In this document: positions 1-7,806 of the stretch, piece after piece
Position numbering within the stretch: position 1 is the stretch's first letter
Layout of the letters: the number at the start of each line of letters is the position of its first letter
From: Fen-178 sp963722575
GTDB taxonomy: Bacteria; Acidobacteriota; Terriglobia; Bryobacterales; Bryobacteraceae
NCBI GenBank assembly: GCA_963722575.1
Contig: CAVRNR010000022.1
Coordinates: 496,001-560,000 of the forward strand
Length of the DNA stretch: 64,000 nt
Reading direction: 5' to 3'
Notes under the pieces: model-generated
What the model was told of the DNA's origin: nothing
Seen by the model: only the letters and a program-made list of their open reading frames with translations
Database searches by the model: none
Program-made: the position numbers and the translations under genes

Positions 1-530
1 CGGCTGAAGCGCTTGACGGTCTCGCGCGTGCCCAGGATCGGCTTCCCCAGCGCGTGGTCCTTCCAGAAGTTGGCGGAAAAGATCTCGTGGACCAGGTAGT
101 CCGGGCTGTCGTTCTCCATCTTGATCTCTTCCAGGATGACGCCCTTTTCCTTCTCGATGTCCTCTTCGCGGAAGAGCGGGTGGAGCACCAGGTCCGCCAG
201 GACGTCGAAGGCCAGCGGGAGGTGCTCGTCGAGCACCTTGGTGTTGAAGCTCACCAGCTCTTTGGCGGTGAACGCGTCCAGGTTGCCGCCGATGGAATCC
301 ACCGAGCGCGCGATCTGTTCGGCTGTGCGGTGCGTGGTGCCCTTGAACAGCATGTGCTCGATGAAGTGCGAAATGCCGTTCTTCTCCGGCGTTTCACGGC
401 GCGAGCCGGCGCCCACCCACACCCCCACCGACACCGAGCGTACGTGGGGCATGGTTTCCGTGATCACACGCATCCCATTGGCCAGCGTGGCCGCCTCGAC
501 GTCCCGCACGGGATTCCTGGATTTAGACAT
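1..530 (-). CDS. M16 family zinc peptidase, N-terminal part (runs off the window)
   Basis: Reading leftward from an ATG at 530-528, the protein starts MSKSRNPVRD and continues off the left edge, so about 176 N-terminal residues are visible. The inverted zinc site HFIEH, followed by MLFKGT, is seen near residue 56, together with the family-typical VGVWVGAGSR stretch before it and the downstream EEDIEKEKGVILEEI segment holding the third zinc-ligand glutamate. Known M16 (insulinase/pitrilysin, MPP-like) members of this length class are processing or oligopeptide-degrading zinc peptidases. No signal peptide is visible, so a cytoplasmic role is inferred. The start was chosen because the conserved LANGMRVI strand follows at the usual distance. 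Confidence 0.93.
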   Translation of the reverse strand, partial: MSKSRNPVRDVEAATLANGMRVITETMPHVRSVSVGVWVGAGSRRETPEKNGISHFIEHMLFKGTTHRTAEQIARSVDSIGGNLDAFTAKELVSFNTKVLDEHLPLAFDVLADLVLHPLFREEDIEKEKGVILEEIKMENDSPDYLVHEIFSANFWKDHALGKPILGTRETVKRFS

Positions 531-583
531 GTTAGATGGAATTGGACTGCCTGCTTCCTTTGTAACACGCCGGACCGCTCCGC

Positions 584-679
584 CGTAGCGCCGGCGATCT
601 TGTCGCCGGTGGGTTGTCCGGATCCGGATTGGGAAGAACACCGGCGGCAAAGGGGGTGCCCTCTGGGCCCGGCGCTACG
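584..679. repeat. Intergenic inverted repeat element
   Basis: An 11-base arm CGTAGCGCCGG at 584-594 has its exact reverse complement at 669-679. Between them lie a second nested pairing (CGCCGG / CCGGCG) and the string GGGGTGCCCTCTGGGCCC, a motif that recurs with small changes near 13570, 46640 and 57540. It occupies the divergent gap between the M16 peptidase and rlmN, so any promoters for both genes must overlap or flank it. Confidence 0.6.
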
Positions 680-695
680 CTAGACTGGTACTCGA

Positions 696-1733
696 ATGCC
701 GCAACCGCTTGTGGGCATGGATCTTGCCGATCTGCGCGAGGCTCTGGGCCCAGGCCAGCCGGAGTACCGCGCCAGGCAGATCTACGAGGCCATCTACCGC
801 GGGCAAGCGTCCGGCCTGGAGCAGGTCTCCACGCTTCCGGCCGGTCTGCGCCAAGGCCTTGCCCAGCGGCATTCCATGGGGCTGCCCGAAATCGCGCGGC
901 GCTATGAATCCGCCGACGGCACGCGGCGCTACCTGCTCGGTCTCGAAGACGGCCGCACCGTCGAAACCGTCCTCATGCCCGAGGGGCGGCGCGATACCAT
1001 CTGCATCTCGAGCCAGGTGGGCTGCGCGGTGGATTGCAAGTTCTGCATGACGGCGCTGCTGGGCCTGGAGCGCAACCTGACGGCCGGGGAAATAGTCGGC
1101 CAGGTGCTGGTGGCGGCGCGGGAAAAACAGGCTGCCCGGCTCAACATCGTGATGATGGGCCAGGGCGAGCCGCTGCTCAACCTGGAGAACGTCATCAAGG
1201 CCACGCGCCTTCTGCTGGACCCCGCCGGTTTTGGATTGTCGCCGCGCCGCATCACGGTTTCCACCGCCGGAATCACTCCGCGCATCGCCGAGTTGGGGCT
1301 GGAGCCGGTGCGGCCCAAGCTGGCCATTTCCCTCAATGCCTCCACCGAGGAGATGCGGCGGGAACTGATGCCCATCACCCGCAAATACCACCTGAAGGAA
1401 TTGATGGAGGCGTGCCAGGCCTATCCGTTGCGCCCCTGGGAGAAGCTGACCTTCGAATACGTGCTGCTGAAAGACGTGAACGACACCGATGCCGACGCGC
1501 GCCGCGTGGTGAAGCTCCTGGCCAACCTGAACGCGAAACTGAACCTGATTGCGCTCAACCCGGGCCCGGAGATTCCCTACCAGGCGCCCAGCCCGGAGCG
1601 CGTCTTGAGCTTCCAGCGGATTGTGCGCCGCTCGCTCCCGTGCTTCATTCGCACCCCGCGCGGCCTGGACATCTACGCGGCTTGCGGGCAGCTCAAACTT
1701 GTAGGGCAGGCGCTTCCGCCCGCCAACCCCTAA
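696..1733 (+). CDS. rlmN: 23S rRNA (adenine(2503)-C(2))-methyltransferase RlmN
   Basis: A 345-residue radical SAM enzyme that methylates C2 of A2503 in 23S rRNA (and A37 in some tRNAs). The radical SAM cluster motif CAVDCKFC is seen at about residues 110-117 and the methyl-carrying cysteine lies in the C-terminal RGLDIYAACGQL motif, so both catalytic elements are present. The GQGEPLLN segment that binds SAM is also intact. Length matches the family. An ATG at 720 (MDLADLREAL) is an alternative start that would remove eight residues. It converges on the SDR gene, and the two stop codons overlap (TAA 1731-1733 against the reverse TAG 1732-1730). Confidence 0.95.
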   Translation: MPQPLVGMDLADLREALGPGQPEYRARQIYEAIYRGQASGLEQVSTLPAGLRQGLAQRHSMGLPEIARRYESADGTRRYLLGLEDGRTVETVLMPEGRRDTICISSQVGCAVDCKFCMTALLGLERNLTAGEIVGQVLVAAREKQAARLNIVMMGQGEPLLNLENVIKATRLLLDPAGFGLSPRRITVSTAGITPRIAELGLEPVRPKLAISLNASTEEMRRELMPITRKYHLKELMEACQAYPLRPWEKLTFEYVLLKDVNDTDADARRVVKLLANLNAKLNLIALNPGPEIPYQAPSPERVLSFQRIVRRSLPCFIRTPRGLDIYAACGQLKLVGQALPPANP

Positions 1734-2554
1734 ATCTTCATCACCCGCCGCAGGGTGTACAACTCCGGCTTCATGTTGTCGTGCTCCAGGCGCTTCCAAT
1801 CGTCGCCGACGTGGATCAGCCTGCCGCTGATGTGGTTGGAGCGCTCCGAAGCCAGGAATAGCGCCAGTTGAATCTGTTTCTCCGGAGCCACGCCGCCGGT
1901 GATGCGCACCTGCTCGGCTTCTTCGATTTCCTTGCGCCCGGCCCGCTCCTCGCCGGCGTGCAGGATCTCATCGGTCATGTGCGTGTAGGCGAAGCCGGGC
2001 GAGATGGAGTTCACCTGCACGTTGTGGTCGCGCACCTCGTCGGCCAGGCATTCGGCGAACCGCGCGACGGCCGCCTTGGATGCCGCGTACGCCCCGAAAT
2101 TGGCGCGCGAATGGCTCGACCCTCCGCCCACGATCAGGATGATTTTGCCGGAGCGCTTCTCGATCATGGGGGGCAACGCCGCGCGGCATGAATTCACCGT
2201 GCCGATCAAGTTGACCTCGATGGTTTCATTCCACACCTTGGGCCGGGTGGAGAGAAGCGGCCCGATGGGCCCTTGAACGCCCGCCGCGGCCACCAGCACA
2301 TCGAGCGTACCGAACTCGGCCCGCATGCGCTCCACCGCGGCCGTCATCTGCTCCAGGTCGCGCACATCGGCGCGGAGGCGCAGGGCATGGCCTCCGGCCT
2401 GCTCGATTTCCATTTTGGCGAGGTCCAGCTCGGCCTGGCTGCGCGCCAGCAATCCCACGCGCGCTCCCGCCTGGGCAAAGCCCATGGCCAATCGCTTTCC
2501 AACGCCCCGGCTGGCGCCGGTGATCAGGACGCTCTTGTCTCGGATAGTGGTCAA
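1730..2554 (-). CDS. SDR family NAD(P)-dependent oxidoreductase
   Basis: A short-chain dehydrogenase/reductase of about 274 residues. The nucleotide-binding TGASRGVGK motif lies about 10 residues from the chosen start, the AAAGVQG (NNAG-equivalent) strand is present, and the catalytic YAASK pair is preceded by a serine-rich GGGSSHSRANFG strand. A C-terminal extension after the substrate loop (GEERAGRKEIEEAEQ) and the ending LYTLRRVMKI are not typical of FabG. The open frame extends upstream to 2680, but that part is not SDR-like; a TTG at 2554 gives a conventional N-terminus and is chosen here, though this start is uncertain. The substrate cannot be told. Confidence 0.85.
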   Translation of the reverse strand: MTTIRDKSVLITGASRGVGKRLAMGFAQAGARVGLLARSQAELDLAKMEIEQAGGHALRLRADVRDLEQMTAAVERMRAEFGTLDVLVAAAGVQGPIGPLLSTRPKVWNETIEVNLIGTVNSCRAALPPMIEKRSGKIILIVGGGSSHSRANFGAYAASKAAVARFAECLADEVRDHNVQVNSISPGFAYTHMTDEILHAGEERAGRKEIEEAEQVRITGGVAPEKQIQLALFLASERSNHISGRLIHVGDDWKRLEHDNMKPELYTLRRVMKI

Positions 2555-2744
2555 AGGTTCGCTCTCAGGCTCACACTGCGATTGTAATCCGCTTTGCCCG
2601 CGCGCAACGTCCGCTCCCCCAGCCGCGTGCAGAATACACCACAACGAGTGCAGCTTTTGCTCCGCCAGCCCACTCGTCAAACCCGCATCCCGCCTGCGTC
2701 GCCGCTTTCATCTGAATGGTATCGCGCGTGCTCTCACGTTTGAA

Positions 2745-3203
2745 ATGAGGAAATATTCGACCACTGCAATTACCGGAGCCGTCTTGACCACGCTCCTGTT
2801 CGCGTTCTCCGCCTTCGCGCGCAACCACAACGCCATGAACGGCACTTGGACGCTGGTGCCCGCCAAAAGCGATTTTGCCGGCCAGCCCGTGGTTCAAACC
2901 GGCACCGTGACCATCGCAGCTCGGGATGGCATCATCATCGTCACTCGCAGTTTCAAGTACGCAGGCGCCACCGACACCTACTTCTACCGCGACATCACCG
3001 ACGCTGAGAACAATGCCACCATTCACACCGGCAAAGACCTCAAGAGCAAGACCAGGTGGGATCACGACGTCCTGAAGGTGACCACCACCGAATCCGGCGC
3101 GGTCACTGTCGAAAGCTACTCCCTGGCCCCGGATGGCACGATGATGGCCAGCGTCGTAAGGCCCGGCCGCAAGCCGTTCACCCTCGTCTTCCAGCGCCAA
3201 TAG
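2745..3203 (+). CDS. Small secreted protein, unknown function
   Basis: A 152-residue protein starting MRKYSTTAITGAVLTTLLFAFSAFA, a clear signal peptide with likely cleavage after the AFA-R stretch. The mature part begins NAMNGTWTLVPAKSDFAG, a pattern seen in small exported beta-rich proteins of acidobacteria, and continues as alternating strands with DGTMMASVVRPGRKPFTLVFQRQ at the end. This resembles a lipocalin-like or DUF-type barrel of unknown ligand. It stands alone between an SDR gene on the other strand and a convergent S4-domain gene. Confidence 0.75.
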   Translation: MRKYSTTAITGAVLTTLLFAFSAFARNHNAMNGTWTLVPAKSDFAGQPVVQTGTVTIAARDGIIIVTRSFKYAGATDTYFYRDITDAENNATIHTGKDLKSKTRWDHDVLKVTTTESGAVTVESYSLAPDGTMMASVVRPGRKPFTLVFQRQ

Positions 3204-3215
3204 AGCGGATTCGCC

Positions 3216-3596
3216 TCACACCCTGCGCCGAAGCCGGTCGATTTTGCGCCGGTCGCGTTTCGATGGCCTGCCTTCCCGCAACGCTTCGAAATGCGGCATC
3301 GCCTTGCGCTCTTCCGCCAACTTCCGCCGCGACTCCCGGCTCGCCTCCGTCTCGCGGTAGAGCGTCTGCGCCACCGCCGCCGGGCCGCGCATCTCACTGA
3401 GAGCCACGACCTCCACCTCGAAGTCGCCGCCCTCGTTCTTCACCAGCAACAGGTCGCCGGCCCGGACCTCGCGCGCCGCCTTGGCTCGCTGTCCGTTGGA
3501 CTCAATCCTGCCGATGTCGCATGCCCGCCGGGCGAGCGTGCGCGTCTTGAAGAATCGGGCGGCCCAAAGCCACTTGTCCATTCTCACGCCGGTCAT
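3216..3596 (-). CDS. S4 domain RNA-binding protein, Hsp15-like
   Basis: A basic protein of 126 residues with an N-terminal S4 fold: RMDKWLWAARFFKTRTLARRACDIG, then the GD-LLL strand of the S4 beta-hairpin. The C-terminal half is a lysine/arginine-rich helix ending RPSKRDRRKIDRLRRR. This is the architecture of HslR/Hsp15, which binds free 50S subunits carrying a stalled nascent chain. The role is inferred from the family. Starts at 3596 (MTGVRMDK) or 3581 (MDKWLW) are both possible; the frame is open further upstream but no longer S4-like. The flavin-reductase gene is divergent with a 42-base gap. Confidence 0.88.
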   Translation of the reverse strand: MTGVRMDKWLWAARFFKTRTLARRACDIGRIESNGQRAKAAREVRAGDLLLVKNEGGDFEVEVVALSEMRGPAAVAQTLYRETEASRESRRKLAEERKAMPHFEALREGRPSKRDRRKIDRLRRRV

Positions 3597-3638
3597 AATC
3601 CCATTCTCTTCGCGGCGAGCGGATCTACAATAACCTTG

Positions 3639-4169
3639 ATGAAGAATCTGCCTCTGTCGAAAGTCTACCAGTTGCTTGAACCGGGTCCGGTAGTCCTGCT
3701 GACCACCGCCCAAAAGGGACGCGCCAACGTCATGACGATGTCCTGGCATATGATGGTCGAGTTCGAGCCGCCGTTGGTTGCGTGTGTCGTGAGCAACGCC
3801 AACTACAGCTTTGCCGCATTGCGGGCCACCAAGGAGTGCGTGATCGCCGTTCCGGCGCTGGAACTGGCGCCCAAAGTCGTCGAGGTCGGCAACTGCTCGG
3901 GCCGGGACGTGCGGAAGTTCGAGAAATTCGGCCTGACTCCGGCGCCGGCCGCGCGCGTGGCGCCGCCTCTGGTGGTAGAATGCTTTGCCAATCTCGAATG
4001 CAAGGTGGCCGACACCCGTCTCGTCGACAAGTACAACCTATTCGTCCTGGAGGTGCTCCAGGCTTGGATCGATGCGGCGCAAAAGAATCCGAAAACCATC
4101 CACCATCGTGGATGCGGCAGGTTCGCCGTGGATGGCGAGACGATCAAGCTGAAGTCGAAAATGCCGTGA
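3639..4169 (+). CDS. Flavin reductase family protein
   Basis: A 176-residue FMN-binding split-barrel protein beginning MKNLPLSKVYQLLEPGPVVLLTT. The conserved stretch NVMTMSWHMMVEFEPPLVACVVS, the S-F-x-xLR-TKECVIAVP strand and the NCSGRDVRKFEKFGL motif are typical of flavin-reductase-like proteins that bind FMN noncovalently. Whether it reduces flavin or only carries it is unknown. A second, only distantly similar member lies at 9863-10396. The frame is open further upstream, but the ATG at 3639 gives the family N-terminus. Confidence 0.9.
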   Translation: MKNLPLSKVYQLLEPGPVVLLTTAQKGRANVMTMSWHMMVEFEPPLVACVVSNANYSFAALRATKECVIAVPALELAPKVVEVGNCSGRDVRKFEKFGLTPAPAARVAPPLVVECFANLECKVADTRLVDKYNLFVLEVLQAWIDAAQKNPKTIHHRGCGRFAVDGETIKLKSKMP

Positions 4170-4171
4170 TG

Positions 4172-5266
4172 CTACGCCGGCTTCACCAGGGTGTTGAGCC
4201 ACTGCAACTGGTCATTGGCGCTCTGGTGCAGCTTGAAGGTCTTCTTCACCGCTTCGGGCTTCTCGCCGCGAATATCGATCTTCGCCAAGTCGTACTGACC
4301 CACACCCAACTCCGCCGCGTACTGCATGTAGCCCACGGCGTACGACGGAATCCCCATGATCTCCACGGCCACCCGGTCCGCCGCCAGGAAGTCTGGCGAA
4401 GCGAGCGCAACTCGCACGGATATAGGAGTCCCGGCGACCGGGCCGTTCCCCTCCATGCCTTCGAACCCGTCGACCACCGCAACGCCCCAGGAAGGCCGTA
4501 TATGCTTGGCCACGATGGCCAGGTTGTAGTTCATCGCATGGGCATTGAACTTGCCGATGGTGCCCGCATGCATCAAGATCTTGTCGCTCCACCTCTTCGT
4601 CTCGGTGGGGGGATTGTGAATCGGGGAGCCCATCACCATGTTCTTCACCGAACTGGTGGCTATGACGGAATCGTGGGTCTTCAGCATGGCCGCTGAAATG
4701 ATGTATGCGTCGGGGTCCTGCAGCCGCAAGGCCAGCCTCACCGGAATGGGGCGGATGTTGGCGTCCACAATCGGGAAGACCTCGTACTTCTGCTCCCGAT
4801 TGAGGTCCACCAGTTTGATGTTCAGACGCTTATATTCGGGGATGACGTCCGCATACTTGTAGTGGTCGAAGCCCACCAGGGTGTCGCCACTGCTCGCTTC
4901 CGCGATCACCACCGGCCCCTTGAACCGTGGCGCCACATAGTCGAGGATGCCGCGGAGAGCATCCACGTGGGTGGCCGCGAGTTGTCTATCGGTGCTGACG
5001 TTGTTTACCTTGATGAGCACATACTTCTTCCGAGCCATGGCGGGCCGGACCTCGCGGTCCACGGCCACCAGCGCGTCCAGCACGTTTTTGCGGCGGTTAT
5101 CGCCCTTCACCAGGCTGACCGGCGCGCGGTCCGCGTACGGAAAAATGGGCGTCGCGGGCACGGCGGGGGGATACTGCTGCTGAGCATTCAGGCGGAATTC
5201 ACCCGCCGCCCCAACGAGTGCGCCGGCGCCCGCCAGGTGAAAAAAGTTCCTGCGCGAAAAGTCCAT
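4172..5266 (-). CDS. Tat-exported DUF362 domain protein
   Basis: A 364-residue protein with a twin-arginine leader (MDFSRRNFFHLAGAGALVGAAG). The rest is a DUF362-type fold: IKVNNVSTDRQLAATHVDALRGILDYV, then VVIAEAS and KTHDSVIATSSVKNMVMG, the lysine-rich strand that marks the family. DUF362 proteins often accompany iron-sulfur proteins; here no ferredoxin domain is fused. Its neighbours are convergent or divergent, so it appears monocistronic. A second DUF362 protein occurs at 52384-53283 in an iron-sulfur operon, but the two sequences are clearly different. Function unknown. Confidence 0.85.
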   Translation of the reverse strand: MDFSRRNFFHLAGAGALVGAAGEFRLNAQQQYPPAVPATPIFPYADRAPVSLVKGDNRRKNVLDALVAVDREVRPAMARKKYVLIKVNNVSTDRQLAATHVDALRGILDYVAPRFKGPVVIAEASSGDTLVGFDHYKYADVIPEYKRLNIKLVDLNREQKYEVFPIVDANIRPIPVRLALRLQDPDAYIISAAMLKTHDSVIATSSVKNMVMGSPIHNPPTETKRWSDKILMHAGTIGKFNAHAMNYNLAIVAKHIRPSWGVAVVDGFEGMEGNGPVAGTPISVRVALASPDFLAADRVAVEIMGIPSYAVGYMQYAAELGVGQYDLAKIDIRGEKPEAVKKTFKLHQSANDQLQWLNTLVKPA

Positions 5267-5344
5267 CGTGACCTACTCTCCTGTTACACGATCATATCAC
5301 CAGGGCGCCCCGGCCCCGCGAGCGAAGCGAGCCCGCACCGCGGT

Positions 5345-5350
5345 TATAAT
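5345..5350 (+). promoter_or_regulatory. Candidate -10 element before the oxidoreductase gene
   Basis: A perfect TATAAT lies 30 bases before the ATG at 5380 in otherwise very GC-rich sequence. No convincing -35 is present 17 bases upstream, so this is a candidate only. The small palindrome GCGAGCGAAGCGAGC lies just upstream. Confidence 0.35.
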
Positions 5351-5379
5351 GCTACCAGGGCGGAGGGGGCCCGGCTGCC

Positions 5380-6303
5380 ATGCGGATTGGTTTCATCGGA
5401 CTCGGAAGAATGGGCTCGGCCATGGCGCGCAATCTGCTGCGTGCCGGCCACCAGGTGGCGGTTTACAATCGCAGCCGCGAGAAGGCGGTAGCGCTGGCCG
5501 GGGAGGGCGCGCGCGCCGCCGATTCACCCGCGGATGCCTGCCGCGAATCCCAAGCGGTCATCACCATGCTGGCCGACGATGGGGCCGTCGAGCAGGTCGT
5601 CTTCGGCGAAAATGGCGTGGTCTCCGCGCTGGCCCGGGGCGCCGTACATATCTCGAGCAGCACCATCGGCACGGCGCTGGCGCGGCGGCTGGCCGCCGAG
5701 CACGCCCGGCGGGGGCAGGGATACCTGAGCGCTCCGGTCTTCGGCCGTCCCGAAGCGGCGGAAAGCCGGAAGCTGATTGTGGTGGCCGCCGGTCCCGGCG
5801 AACTGGTGGAACTCTGCCGCCCGCTATTTGATGCCATCGGACGCCAGACCAGCGTGGCCGGCCTCGAGCCGTGGCAGGCCAACGCTGTGAAGCTGTGCGG
5901 GAATTTCATGCTGGCGAGCATGATCGAGGCGTTCGGGGAGGCCTTCGCGACGCTGCGGAAAGCGGGCGTCGAAACTCACGTTTTCCTGGAAATCGTCAAC
6001 AGCCTGTTTGCCTCGCCGGTCTATGCAAACTACGGACGCATCATCGCCGACGAGCGGTTCGAACCGGCGGGATTCGCCTTGAAGCTGGGGTTGAAGGACG
6101 CGCGCCTGGCTCTCGAAACGGCCGGGGAGTGCGCCGCACCCATGCCGCTGGCCAGCCTCATTCGCGATCATTTCCTTTCCGCCATGGCGCATGGGCAAGC
6201 CGAGATGGATTGGTCCAGCATGGCGCGGGTGCTGGCGCGCAACGCGGGACTCCAAGAACTATGGCCACGGATGAACACGGATAAGAAAGACAAAGAATTT
6301 TAG
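5380..6303 (+). CDS. NAD(P)-dependent oxidoreductase, 3-hydroxyisobutyrate dehydrogenase family
   Basis: A 307-residue beta-hydroxyacid dehydrogenase. The N-terminus MRIGFIGLGRMGSAMARNLL holds the dinucleotide-binding GxGxMG motif, and the catalytic lysine is in NAVKLCGNFML at about residue 171. Substrates of the family include 3-hydroxyisobutyrate, tartronate semialdehyde and glyoxylate; which applies is not decidable here. The last ten residues (MNTDKKDKEF) are not family sequence: they are translated from the intergenic inverted repeat at 6264-6352, so an original stop was probably displaced by that element. Confidence 0.92.
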   Translation: MRIGFIGLGRMGSAMARNLLRAGHQVAVYNRSREKAVALAGEGARAADSPADACRESQAVITMLADDGAVEQVVFGENGVVSALARGAVHISSSTIGTALARRLAAEHARRGQGYLSAPVFGRPEAAESRKLIVVAAGPGELVELCRPLFDAIGRQTSVAGLEPWQANAVKLCGNFMLASMIEAFGEAFATLRKAGVETHVFLEIVNSLFASPVYANYGRIIADERFEPAGFALKLGLKDARLALETAGECAAPMPLASLIRDHFLSAMAHGQAEMDWSSMARVLARNAGLQELWPRMNTDKKDKEF

Positions 6304-6352
6304 GAATTTCTTGGGTTTTGCTTATCCGTGTTTATCCGTGTTCATCCGTGGC
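6264..6352. repeat. Inverted repeat of the dispersed CACGGATGAACACGGATAA type
   Basis: A 21-base arm at 6264-6284 has an exact reverse complement at 6332-6352; the right side also carries one extra TTATCCGTG unit at 6323-6331. A smaller pairing (AAGAATTTT around GGAATTTCTT) sits in the loop. The element lies between two convergent genes and overlaps both: the left arm encodes the tail of the oxidoreductase, and the right arm supplies the last base of the M28 stop codon. It could serve as a bidirectional terminator. Confidence 0.85.
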
Positions 6353-7806
6353 TAATTTGCCTTGTTTTCGCGGGCTTCGACGTAGCGGACGGTCTTGGGA
6401 TTATCCTTGTTCCACTGCGGAGCTTCCGCGCTGTCGGCGATGCCGTAAACGCCCAACGCCACCGCGTCGTCCACTTTGGCCATGTTGTCGTAGTCGAGTT
6501 TGGGCCACTCGTCGCCGGGGCGGTGATAGTCGGGGAAAATGTAACTGACCGAAAGCGTGGTCGATGGCACTCCGGCTTCGGCAAAGGCGGCGTTGTCGCT
6601 GCGGGCGAAAAACGAATCGCTGTTCTTCTCGTCCTTCACCACGCGGATGCCGGTTCGCTCCCCGGCCTTGCTCAGGAAGGCGGCGATATCGGTGTAGTCG
6701 AAGCCTGTCAGGTTGAACTGGAGCAGGCGCGGCCCCTCGGTGTCGTCCGTGCGGCCAAGCTGCTCCAGGTTGATATCGGCGACGGTTTTCGCCAGCGGAA
6801 ATACGGGGTGCTGGCAATAGTAGCGCGAGCCCAGATCGCCCAGTTCCTCGCCAAACAACGCTATGAAGACGATGCTGCGCTTGAGCCTCTGGGCGAGCGT
6901 GGCGAACGCCTTCGCAATCTCAATCACCGACGACGTGCCGCTGGCGTCGTCGTTGGCGCCGTTGTAAATGTGGTCGCCTTCTCCAGTGCCGCGGACGCCC
7001 AGGTGGTCGTAGTGCGCGGTGAGCACCAGGTAGGTGTCTTTCAGCGCCGGGTCGGAGCCGCGCAGAACGCCGATCACGTTGCGCAGCTTGACCGGCACCA
7101 CCGCGGGCGCTGGAATGTGCACCGAGACTTTGATCTCCCCGCCAGCGGCCACCGCCGTCTGGATGGCGTCGTCCCACACCGCGAGAATGGGCACCTTGGC
7201 CTCCGGTGCCGAGGTATCGCGCAATCGCGGACCGGCACTGAGCCCCCGCCCGTGCTTCCGCACCGAAAGCACCAGAGCAGGCTCCAGCCTGACTATGGCG
7301 TCGGGAATGCCGCGCGTCACCGAATACTGCGTGTCGGGTGGAATCACGAGGAGCAGCACCTTGCCGCGCACCTGGTCCGGCGTCAGCGCATCCAACGCCG
7401 CGGCGTCCGTCATGGTCGCTTTGACCGCGGGCACGTGGCTGAGATCGGCCGCGGCGGCTTCTTGCAGCCCCATCGATGCGCTTTCGGCCTTGATAACCCG
7501 GTCACCGGTTTCGAGAGTCAGTTCGAGGCCCTCCGAATTGGGTGTGACCGAGGCATAAGGCGCGGTCTGGAAGTAGCCGTCGTCGCCGGCCGGCTCCAGG
7601 CCCGCGCGGCGAAACTCCGATGCGATGTATTCTGCCGCGATATCGAGGCCCTTCGAGGGCGTGCCCCGGCCCTCCAGCGCGTCCGAAGCCAGAAAGGAAA
7701 CATCGGCCTTCAAATCGTTGGCCGTGACTTTCGGCTGCACCTGCGCCGCTGCGCCAACCGCCGCGATGGCCGCGAACACGGCCGCAAGAAATCTCTTCCC
7801 GTTCAT
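6352..7806 (-). CDS. Secreted M28 family metallopeptidase
   Basis: A 484-residue exported aminopeptidase-like protein with signal peptide MNGKRFLAAVFAAIAAVGAAAQ. The dizinc site is complete: H in LTAHYDHLG, bridging D in NGANDDASG, the EE pair in LFGEELGDLG, D in FFARSDNAAF and H in DYHRPGDEW. A PA-like insert seems to occupy the region before the catalytic domain. The ATG overlaps the TGA of the OPT transporter (ATGA), so the two are translationally coupled. Together they suggest extracytoplasmic peptide trimming followed by import of the products. Confidence 0.93.
   Translation of the reverse strand: MNGKRFLAAVFAAIAAVGAAAQVQPKVTANDLKADVSFLASDALEGRGTPSKGLDIAAEYIASEFRRAGLEPAGDDGYFQTAPYASVTPNSEGLELTLETGDRVIKAESASMGLQEAAAADLSHVPAVKATMTDAAALDALTPDQVRGKVLLLVIPPDTQYSVTRGIPDAIVRLEPALVLSVRKHGRGLSAGPRLRDTSAPEAKVPILAVWDDAIQTAVAAGGEIKVSVHIPAPAVVPVKLRNVIGVLRGSDPALKDTYLVLTAHYDHLGVRGTGEGDHIYNGANDDASGTSSVIEIAKAFATLAQRLKRSIVFIALFGEELGDLGSRYYCQHPVFPLAKTVADINLEQLGRTDDTEGPRLLQFNLTGFDYTDIAAFLSKAGERTGIRVVKDEKNSDSFFARSDNAAFAEAGVPSTTLSVSYIFPDYHRPGDEWPKLDYDNMAKVDDAVALGVYGIADSAEAPQWNKDNPKTVRYVEARENKAN

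Noticed and set aside
675..1799. 374-codon frame antisense to rlmN
   Set aside because: RlmN has all catalytic motifs in the sense strand; the antisense frame shows no recognisable domain.
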